Origin: G039029935 sp039029935
GTDB taxonomy: Bacteria > Chloroflexota > Anaerolineae > Caldilineales > Caldilineaceae
DNA length: 5,185 nucleotides
Direction of reading: 5' to 3'
Assembly (NCBI GenBank): GCA_039029935.1
Contig: JBCCFC010001006.1
Span: 1 to 5,185 of the forward strand
In this document: piece after piece, positions 1 through 5,185 of the stretch
How positions within the stretch are numbered: position 1 is the stretch's first letter
Layout: every line of letters starts with the position of its first letter
Translations under genes and position numbers: made by a program
The notes under the pieces: generated by a model
Database searches by the model: none
The model's input: the letters and a program-made list of their open reading frames with translations, nothing else
Told to the model about the DNA's origin: nothing

Positions 1-1757
1 GCCTGCTTGAGTGCAATCGAGTCGTTGATCCCATCTCCTACAAAACAGACGGAACGCCCCTCATCTTGCAACACTTTAATCAAAGCAGCTTTATCCTCTG
101 GCAACACCTCGGCAAAGTAGTTGGGAATCCCCAATTCTTGGGCTAAAAAGCGTGTGGGGGCCTCATAATCGCCGGAGATAATGGCCATATCCATACCCAA
201 TGTCCGTAAGGCTGCCAGCGTACTCTTCGCTTCGGGTCGAATGGTTGCATGCAGTTCTAAAAGTCCCGCAAGCTGCCCGTCGATGGCGACCATCACCACG
301 GAGAAACCCTGTGCATAGATCGCGGCTTCCATCTCTTCAAACTGTGCAGGAATGTCAATCGCTTCCGACAACATAAAGCGTTTGCTGCCTACATGCACCA
401 ACTTCCCCTCAAAACTGGCCTTGATGCCATTGCCCACTGTGTAGTGAGTATCGTCGGCCCCATGCAATAACAGCTCTCGCTCACGAGCCGCCTGCAAAAT
501 TGCTTTGGCGATAGGGTGGGGTTGACGTTGTTCTGCGCTCGCTGCATATACGAGTAACTCATTTTCCGAAATATGATTAAAGACATAAATTTTGGCTAGA
601 TGGGGCTGTTCTAGGGTGAGCGTCCCTGTTTTATCAAAGACAATCGTATCCACCTCGCGCAATAAGTCCAGCGAGCGGCCATCCTTGATAAGTATGCTGT
701 TCTGTGAAGAAACGTATAGATATGTTAACATATTCAAGGGACCAAAAAGCATCATTCGATAGCCAGGAACATTCCACAAAACGGCTAATGCACCACTCAA
801 CCCCGCAAACGGCAGTGCGAAGCCACTTAGGATCAATGTGGGGACTGACATCTTATCCACAAAGGCAATAGCATCCGATTGGATATTCATGCGATAGTCG
901 GTGGTCCGATTTAAGGTATCGCCCACTTTGGCGGCCAGTGTCTCGGTCCCGGCCTTTTCCACTTGGATAAAGAGTTTGCCTGATAAGACAACTGTTGCTG
1001 CCAAAACCAGATCACCTGGACCTTTTTCAACAGGCTGTGATTCACCTGTCAAGCGTTGCTGATCAACAAGCCCAACGCCAGAGATAATCGTGCCATCAAT
1101 GGGGATCATTTGGCTGGTAGGCACTACCACAATATCATCTACCTTTACCTGTTCAAAGGGAATTTCAACTTCCATGTCGTCAAGCAATATCCATACATGG
1201 TGGGGCTGTTCGCCAAATAATTTGACCAGCCGGTGCATAGAATGGTCTTCTGTCTTGGCGATCATGAAACGAATGGCCGTTGCAAACCAATTGGCAATAG
1301 CCGCGGCAACCACCATACCACCCAGTAGAGCACCTGTCACCACGAGGGCATCAATCACATTCACGGTCACCCTTTTTTCATAGACGAGTGCCTTATAGGA
1401 TTCCTGATAATAGCTAATCATGCAATAGACTTGACAGACTGCACTGAATAGAAGAAACAAGGGCGAGACCATTAGGCTACCGACAACGGCGGCAACCAGC
1501 CCTAAAGACATCAGGCGCAAATTGAACAAGACCTTTTTGGTGACATCACTTGGGGCTACCGAGTCAGTCGTGGTTGCACCATCTTTTTGTAGGAGGTGAC
1601 CGAATACAGCTTTATTCAGATCAACGCGTAAAAATTGTTTCACTCCAAACGAGACCGTTTTTTCTGGACGCTCATTGCCACGTTCTAGCGCGTCAACAAG
1701 CCGGATTCGAGGTTTGGAGCGAGCTATCTGTCGTATGTTGAAGATAAAGTTCGGCAT
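1..1757 (-). CDS. P1B-like P-type ATPase lacking the CPC metal motif (3' end cut off by the window)
   Basis: Membrane ion pump that would couple ATP hydrolysis, through a phospho-aspartate intermediate, to movement of a cation across the cytoplasmic membrane. I translated the minus strand by hand and it is open for 585 codons with no frameshift. The N-terminus (1-75) is soluble and has no CxxC heavy-metal domain. Hydrophobic segments lie at about 77-97, 99-117 and 132-166. The actuator domain carries TGES at 237-240. Two further helices cover about 305-350. The phosphorylation motif DKTGTLT starts at D375. The nucleotide domain has HP at 414-415 and GNGI at 442-445, both typical of P1B pumps. 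SGD is at 528-530 and GDGIND at 574-579. Aligned on the DKTGT side, the usual CPC position reads P331-G332-Y333, so a heavy-metal cargo cannot be assumed. The last two helices, which normally hold more transport residues, lie outside the window. The ATG at 1757 follows AGGA by five bases. The gene is divergent from the sulfatase. The family call is firm; the substrate is unknown. Confidence 0.93.
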   Translation of the reverse strand, partial: MPNFIFNIRQIARSKPRIRLVDALERGNERPEKTVSFGVKQFLRVDLNKAVFGHLLQKDGATTTDSVAPSDVTKKVLFNLRLMSLGLVAAVVGSLMVSPLFLLFSAVCQVYCMISYYQESYKALVYEKRVTVNVIDALVVTGALLGGMVVAAAIANWFATAIRFMIAKTEDHSMHRLVKLFGEQPHHVWILLDDMEVEIPFEQVKVDDIVVVPTSQMIPIDGTIISGVGLVDQQRLTGESQPVEKGPGDLVLAATVVLSGKLFIQVEKAGTETLAAKVGDTLNRTTDYRMNIQSDAIAFVDKMSVPTLILSGFALPFAGLSGALAVLWNVPGYRMMLFGPLNMLTYLYVSSQNSILIKDGRSLDLLREVDTIVFDKTGTLTLEQPHLAKIYVFNHISENELLVYAASAEQRQPHPIAKAILQAARERELLLHGADDTHYTVGNGIKASFEGKLVHVGSKRFMLSEAIDIPAQFEEMEAAIYAQGFSVVMVAIDGQLAGLLELHATIRPEAKSTLAALRTLGMDMAIISGDYEAPTRFLAQELGIPNYFAEVLPEDKAALIKVLQDEGRSVCFVGDGINDSIALKQ

Positions 1758-1762
1758 TAGAA

Positions 1763-1766
1763 TCCT
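1763..1766 (-). promoter_or_regulatory. ribosome binding site of the ATPase gene
   Basis: AGGA on the minus strand lies five bases before the ATG at 1757. It supports that start over an in-frame TTG further upstream (1796-1794), which overlaps the palindrome at 1786-1798. Confidence 0.6.
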
Positions 1767-1768
1767 GT

Positions 1769-1781
1769 TGTGATAGTCACA
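1769..1781 (-). repeat. short inverted repeat TGTGA-N3-TCACA in the ATPase leader
   Basis: Perfect 5-base arms flank a 3-base spacer. In the ATPase mRNA this would form a small hairpin ending two bases before the AGGA ribosome binding site, so it could affect translation. As DNA it could be a protein-binding site. The arms resemble the half-sites of CRP/FNR-type regulators, but the spacer is three bases, not six. No function can be shown from sequence alone. Confidence 0.4.
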
Positions 1782-1785
1782 TCTA

Positions 1786-1798
1786 CCTTGACTCAAGG
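1786..1798. promoter_or_regulatory. 13-base perfect palindrome, candidate operator
   Basis: CCTTGA-C-TCAAGG is perfectly symmetric around C1792. A one-base loop cannot form a stable RNA hairpin, so if it works, a binding site for a dimeric regulator is more likely. It lies just downstream of the transcription start expected from the -10 box at 1811-1816, where a bound repressor could block the ATPase promoter. The role is inferred from symmetry and position only. Confidence 0.45.
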
Positions 1799-1809
1799 CT
1801 TAGTTAGCC
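1797..1809. repeat. inverted repeat GGCT-N5-AGCC at the expected ATPase transcription start
   Basis: Four-base arms flank five bases. It overlaps the end of the 1786-1798 palindrome and borders the -10 box. Arms this short can arise by chance; it is listed because it belongs to a cluster of symmetric elements in the ATPase leader. Confidence 0.25.
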
Positions 1810-1810
1810 G

Positions 1811-1839
1811 ATTGTACGCTCAGAGCATAAAATACTCAA
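1811..1839 (-). promoter_or_regulatory. candidate sigma-70-type promoter of the ATPase gene
   Basis: Reading the minus strand, a -35 box TTGAGT (1839-1834, four of six matches to TTGACA) is followed by exactly 17 bases and a -10 box TACAAT (1816-1811, five of six matches to TATAAT). Transcription would start near 1804 and leave a leader of about 47 bases before the ATG. The spacer holds a 9-base palindrome, GCTC-A-GAGC (1818-1826), that could also be an operator. Confidence 0.55.
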
Positions 1840-1876
1840 AAATATTAGAAATACCCGTACCTCTAGTGTATCTTTT

Positions 1877-1890
1877 CAATAAGCGTATTG
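1877..1890. repeat. inverted repeat CAATA-N4-TATTG upstream of the sulfatase
   Basis: Five-base arms flank AGCG. The right arm overlaps the candidate -35 box of the sulfatase promoter (1888-1893), a place where a regulator could act. The arms are short and A+T-rich, so chance is a real alternative. Confidence 0.3.
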
Positions 1891-1916
1891 CAAGTCTGGC
1901 ACCGCTTGTCTAAATT
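1888..1916 (+). promoter_or_regulatory. weak candidate promoter of the sulfatase gene
   Basis: TTGCAA (1888-1893) and TAAATT (1911-1916) are separated by 17 bases. Each matches the sigma-70 consensus at four of six positions. Transcription would start near 1923, about 30 bases before the start codon. It is the best pair I found on this strand, but a weak one. Confidence 0.35.
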
Positions 1917-1941
1917 GAGCGATTTATCAAATATATCTATC

Positions 1942-1947
1942 AGGAGG
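1942..1947 (+). promoter_or_regulatory. strong ribosome binding site of the sulfatase gene
   Basis: AGGAGG lies six bases before the ATG at 1954. It decides the start: the reading frame is open back to a TTG at 1888, but that codon lies in the candidate -35 box and would add 22 residues with no similarity to the sulfatase fold. Confidence 0.85.
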
Positions 1948-1953
1948 TCAGCT

Positions 1954-3363
1954 ATGACACAGCTACCAAATATCATTCTCGTCATGACCGATGATCAGGG
2001 ATGGGGAGATGTGGCCTATAACGGCAACGCCACCGTCAAAACGCCAAACCTCGATGCGATGGCCGCAGAAGGAATTCGGTTGGACCGATTCTACGCAGCC
2101 GCTCCCGTCTGTTCTCCCACTCGGGCCAGTTGTCTGACTGGACGACACCCTTTCCGCGTGAACATTCCTTGGGCTGGAGACGGGCATCTGCCCCATGAGG
2201 AAATCACCATCGCCACAGCACTGAAAACCGCTGGGTACGCGACTGGACATTTTGGGAAATGGCATGTCGGCCAGCTCAGCAAAACGATCAAACAATCGGA
2301 GTTCCCTGTTCCCGCTGACCCAAAGCACTATTCTCCACCGTGGATTCACGGGTTCGATAAGTGCTTTTCCACTGAATCAATGATGCCGACCTATAACCCC
2401 TACTATCACGATTGCGGACCCATCGGTACACCCGAATACCGCTTCGTTATGGATAAACCCGTCGAATTTGGTGATACATCGGGCACACGGTGGAAGGGAC
2501 TTTACTGGACTGGCCCTGGTCAAATCGTTGACGAAAATCTTGCTGGCGATGATTGTGCCATTATCGTCGATCAGGCCCTTGATTTCGTGGATAGTGCGCT
2601 AGCGTCGGGGTTGCCCGTCTTCTCATGTATTTGGTTCCACACGCCCCATACGCCCATCGTCGCAGGGAATGATATGCGGGCATTGTATCCCGACTTGACG
2701 ATGGAAGAACAGCATTGGTATGGTTGTTTGAGTGCTATGGATGTCCAGATTGGTCGTCTCCGCCAGTTTCTGCGTGAAAAAGGCGTGGCAGATAACACCA
2801 TCCTGTGGTTCTGCAGCGACAACGGTCCCTCTTATGTTCATGACATGAACTCGGCTGGCCCATTCAGGGGTAAAAAGGCTACGCTGCTGGAAGGGGGTAT
2901 CCGTGTGCCTAGCATCGTCGAATGGCCGGGGCAACTTGGCGGTGGCCGTATTGTCAATGCACCGATTTGCACCAGCGACTTTTATCCAACCTTGACGCGT
3001 CTCGTTGGGCTAGAAATGGAGAATCAGCCAGTTCTGGATGGCACCGATGTACTGCCGATTTTAAACGGGGATGAAGCCCGTCGGGGTACGGCAATCGGTT
3101 TTCAGTCTCCCACAAAACGGCAAACGAACGTCATGGCAGACAATATCAATCTACAGATGGCCTGGAGCGAGGATGAGTACAAACTGCTTAGTTTGGACAA
3201 TGGTGAGACGTGGCAACTCTACGCCATCAATGACGATCTTGCAGAATCCAATGATCTATCGGCAAACCATCCGGAAAAGGTTGCACAAATGAGAAGCGAC
3301 CTCATGGCATGGCAACAATCCTGCATCCAGAGTGCGACAGGAAAAGACTATCGGCACAAATAA
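1954..3363 (+). CDS. formylglycine-dependent sulfatase (arylsulfatase / GALNS-like family), probably cytoplasmic
   Basis: Hydrolyses a sulfate ester, releasing inorganic sulfate; the natural substrate is unknown. The protein has 469 residues, about normal for type I sulfatases. The first strand ends in the metal-binding pair D13-D14. The active-site signature CSPTR starts at C53, with R57 and a following TGR at 62-64; C53 is the residue a maturase would oxidise to formylglycine. GKWH at 101-104 gives K102 and H104, FHTPH at 228-232 gives H229, SDNG at 288-291 gives the second metal pair D289-N290, and GKK at 306-308 gives an active-site lysine. LLEGGIRVP at 311-319 and the C-terminal segment (about 405-455) are also typical of the family. 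The chain starts only five residues before the core fold, with no signal peptide or lipobox, so it should stay in the cytoplasm. No formylglycine-generating enzyme, transporter or glycoside hydrolase is visible nearby. A phosphonate or phosphodiester hydrolase of the same superfamily is possible but less likely. Confidence 0.93.
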   Translation: MTQLPNIILVMTDDQGWGDVAYNGNATVKTPNLDAMAAEGIRLDRFYAAAPVCSPTRASCLTGRHPFRVNIPWAGDGHLPHEEITIATALKTAGYATGHFGKWHVGQLSKTIKQSEFPVPADPKHYSPPWIHGFDKCFSTESMMPTYNPYYHDCGPIGTPEYRFVMDKPVEFGDTSGTRWKGLYWTGPGQIVDENLAGDDCAIIVDQALDFVDSALASGLPVFSCIWFHTPHTPIVAGNDMRALYPDLTMEEQHWYGCLSAMDVQIGRLRQFLREKGVADNTILWFCSDNGPSYVHDMNSAGPFRGKKATLLEGGIRVPSIVEWPGQLGGGRIVNAPICTSDFYPTLTRLVGLEMENQPVLDGTDVLPILNGDEARRGTAIGFQSPTKRQTNVMADNINLQMAWSEDEYKLLSLDNGETWQLYAINDDLAESNDLSANHPEKVAQMRSDLMAWQQSCIQSATGKDYRHK

Positions 3364-3427
3364 TACGTTTTATCACGACCGACACGAGGCTATGTTTTGC
3401 TCATTTTTGACAAACGATGCTCAATAG

Positions 3428-4585
3428 TTAGACAATATTCAATAGCCTATGTGCTTCATCTGCTAGCTCTAAAAAGAAGTGGTTTAGCTCACCGCCAAGC
3501 ACCATAAACTGATCAATGGGTAGGCCAAATGCTTGTTCAAGCCAAGGGTACACACGTTCGTTGAGTTTGAATGCCCCATACCCCATCCCAAAAATCATCG
3601 CCGACCCTGCTGTATATCCCAAACGGGCTTGACGGGGATCGCCATGCCAGCCTGCATCCTCCAGCCCGGCTAGATAGCCTTCAAAGACCCGTTGGTCCAG
3701 TTGACGAGCTTGTGTGATATCGGCTTCTGAAAAGAATAGGCTGCCCTGAACCAATGAAGCCAGTTCGATTCCAATCGGCTCAATCCCAATATAGGTCCAG
3801 TCGATGGCAATGGTTTGCATATGCCCGGCTGTGGTTCGTCTTGCAAACAGATTTCTGCGAAAGGCATCGCCATGCACAAGTGTTTGTGGAAGACAATCAA
3901 GCGCGTCAAGCAGAGGATGCCGCTCTGTCCAAAGCCGTACCATGCGATGCATATCCTCGTCATGGAGAAACCAGCGGCGGGCTTTGGGGTCACCCAGTGA
4001 GTCACGAAGCTGCTCGAATTTATTGCCCACAGGTGCGTCTTGCCGAAACCCTGCTACTCTCGCTCGGCTCAACCACGACCATGACGGTAGTTCATTTTGC
4101 ACCAAAAACGCCCCATTAAATTGGCCCAAATGACGAGCGGTCACCTCATACTGAGCCAGCGGCCACCGAGGACCAATATCATCAACCAAATCTTCCAGCC
4201 ATAGCCCAATCACTTTTTCAGAGAATTCGACGATGCCAAAGAAGCGAGGTGAGGTCAGTCCGCTAGGCAGGTTTGCTAATTGACCCGACTGATAGGCCAG
4301 TACTTCACGTTTCCAATATCTAGGCACAGATGGGTCGTCATCCGTACCCGTTGTCCCCACAATCTTCAAAATCACAGACCAAGGGCAAGGAAGCAGCTGG
4401 TCGTAGAGATGCGCTGCGCCCGTGAAACGATAGACGCCTGACAGTACATCACCGACATCGCCTGCGCCACCGCGAACACGATGATATGACCAGCCCATGA
4501 GTTTGACAGTATGCTGGTTTAATACCTGTTGGACAATGGGAATCAACACGGCATTATCAATTTTATCAATGCTGGATAACAACAT
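3428..4585 (-). CDS. aminoglycoside phosphotransferase (APH)/choline kinase-like family protein
   Basis: Predicted cytoplasmic kinase that transfers phosphate from ATP to a small molecule, most likely a hydroxyl group; the substrate is unknown. The protein has 385 residues, clearly longer than classical APH(3') enzymes of about 260. The kinase-like N-lobe shows VILK with the ATP-contacting K74 and a helix with E94. A hinge-like LWLEDL lies at 128-133. The catalytic motif HGDAFRRN spans 238-245, with D240 as catalytic base and N245 as metal ligand. IDW at 261-263 supplies the second metal aspartate, D262. All key residues are present, so it looks active. The rest of the C-lobe is helical and unrecognised in detail. 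It starts 10 bases after the acetyltransferase stop, with a weak GGGA four bases before the ATG, so it is probably co-transcribed and perhaps translationally coupled. It is convergent with the sulfatase. Family membership is sure; antibiotic resistance is one option among several. Confidence 0.88.
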   Translation of the reverse strand: MLLSSIDKIDNAVLIPIVQQVLNQHTVKLMGWSYHRVRGGAGDVGDVLSGVYRFTGAAHLYDQLLPCPWSVILKIVGTTGTDDDPSVPRYWKREVLAYQSGQLANLPSGLTSPRFFGIVEFSEKVIGLWLEDLVDDIGPRWPLAQYEVTARHLGQFNGAFLVQNELPSWSWLSRARVAGFRQDAPVGNKFEQLRDSLGDPKARRWFLHDEDMHRMVRLWTERHPLLDALDCLPQTLVHGDAFRRNLFARRTTAGHMQTIAIDWTYIGIEPIGIELASLVQGSLFFSEADITQARQLDQRVFEGYLAGLEDAGWHGDPRQARLGYTAGSAMIFGMGYGAFKLNERVYPWLEQAFGLPIDQFMVLGGELNHFFLELADEAHRLLNIV

Positions 4586-4595
4586 GTTTTCCCGT

Positions 4596-5180
4596 TTATT
4601 TGCTCACTTGGTTCATGGCAAGATACTCATCCAAGAGCAGCCCAAAGACAAGTTCATCATGGAAGTCGCCATTGTAATATGAATCCTTTCGCAGTCGGCC
4701 CTCCTCAACAAAACCGAGCTTTCGATGTAACTCAGCCGAAGCCGTATTATAGCTCACACAGCCAGAGTTACACTTCCGAAGTCGTCTCTCCATAAATCCA
4801 TATTTGAGCATGAGCCGAACGGCATCTTCGGCATACCCTCGTCTGCGGAAGGGACGGTCAATAATCATGCTAAAGCCAAATTTTCCATGCCGCTCATCAA
4901 TACTGTGGATCGTGACCATGCCCGCGTACTCTTGCTCATGGGTCTCAATGGCAAAGGCAATTGCGCCGTTAACCTCTTTGCATCCACTGTATTTCTCAAG
5001 CCATGCCTGCTGCTTCTCGACAGTCGTAGGCAACTCTATCCCAATATTGAACTCCTCTCTGGAAATACTGTCTAGAGAGCCTGCGAACCGATGACCTGCA
5101 TCGTCCATACTCAGGGCGCGTAGTCGTATCTTGTCGGTCTGCCAGTAGTAGTATGCGTAATCTAAAATGGGTTCAGTCAT
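4596..5180 (-). CDS. GNAT-family N-acetyltransferase (RimJ/RimL-like)
   Basis: Predicted cytoplasmic acetyl-CoA-dependent transferase acting on an amine of a small molecule or a protein N-terminus; the acceptor is unknown. From the ATG at 5180 it has 194 residues, normal for the Acetyltransf_3 (RimJ/RimL) group. An N-terminal KIRLRAL (17-23) is the usual first strand. The acetyl-CoA pyrophosphate-binding loop RRRGYA (112-117) is followed by a helix with EDAVRLML. YNTAS (144-148) and LGF (155-157), just before EEGRLRKD, form the typical C-terminal motif. The start is not settled: a GTG in the same frame directly precedes the ATG (5183-5181), and the upstream sequence with its ribosome binding site lies outside the window, so the protein could be longer. 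It is the upstream member of a probable two-gene unit with the kinase at 3428-4585. Confidence 0.88.
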   Translation of the reverse strand: MTEPILDYAYYYWQTDKIRLRALSMDDAGHRFAGSLDSISREEFNIGIELPTTVEKQQAWLEKYSGCKEVNGAIAFAIETHEQEYAGMVTIHSIDERHGKFGFSMIIDRPFRRRGYAEDAVRLMLKYGFMERRLRKCNSGCVSYNTASAELHRKLGFVEEGRLRKDSYYNGDFHDELVFGLLLDEYLAMNQVSK

Positions 5181-5185
5181 CACAA

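Noticed and set aside
1..1757. Assigning a metal (copper, zinc/cadmium or cobalt) to the ATPase
   Set aside because: The CPC position is non-canonical, there is no heavy-metal-binding domain, and the last two helices are outside the window, so any metal label would be a guess.
1769..1781. CRP-type binding site based on TGTGA and TCACA half-sites
   Set aside because: CRP sites need six bases between these half-sites and here there are three, so the helical phasing is wrong.
1888..1953. Longer sulfatase start at the TTG at 1888
   Set aside because: The extra 22 residues precede the conserved first strand and have no family resemblance, the TTG lies in a candidate -35 box, and the ATG at 1954 has a near-ideal AGGAGG.
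1963..2349. 128-codon open frame on the minus strand, antisense to the sulfatase start
   Set aside because: It lies wholly inside the sulfatase gene, whose motifs are all intact. Its translation shows no recognisable domain and no clear ribosome binding site was seen, so it is a shadow frame.
3364..3427. Bidirectional terminator between the convergent sulfatase and kinase genes
   Set aside because: I looked for a GC-rich hairpin followed by a T-run in either direction and found only 4-5 base imperfect pairings such as GTTTTG with CAAAC, which are too weak to call.
3754..4133. Overlapping plus-strand open frames of 121 and 109 codons inside the kinase gene
   Set aside because: They are antisense to an intact APH-family gene with its catalytic motifs, and their translations look like no known protein.

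Overview
This is a bacterial window with four protein-coding genes. Coding is dense, and Shine-Dalgarno sites precede the ATPase and sulfatase starts (a weak one precedes the kinase). There are no RNA genes, insertion sequences or CRISPR arrays. Base composition looks roughly balanced. The species cannot be read from the sequence. The gene types and protein style would suit a Chloroflexota-like or other environmental bacterium, but this is only a weak impression.

Layout. Positions 1-1757 (minus) hold most of a P1B-like P-type ATPase that runs off the left edge, so its C-terminal part is missing. Positions 1758-1953 are a 196-base divergent control region. It has a candidate sigma-70-type promoter for the ATPase, a weaker one for the gene on the right, and several short inverted repeats. 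Positions 1954-3363 (plus) encode a formylglycine-type sulfatase with no visible signal peptide. A 64-base gap with no clear terminator separates it from a convergent pair on the minus strand. That pair is a GNAT N-acetyltransferase (4596-5180, possibly continuing past the right edge) followed 10 bases later by an aminoglycoside-phosphotransferase-family kinase (3428-4585).

How the genes relate. The acetyltransferase and kinase look like one transcription unit; both families include small-molecule and antibiotic-modifying enzymes, but their substrates cannot be read here. The ATPase and sulfatase share only the divergent control region, and nothing ties them to one pathway. The most unusual point is in the ATPase. 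Every catalytic motif visible in the window is intact, but the transmembrane metal-binding motif usually written CPC reads Pro-Gly-Tyr, there is no N-terminal heavy-metal-binding domain, and a CxxxC pair sits in another predicted membrane helix. It may therefore carry an unusual cargo. I see no convincing multi-gene novel system.
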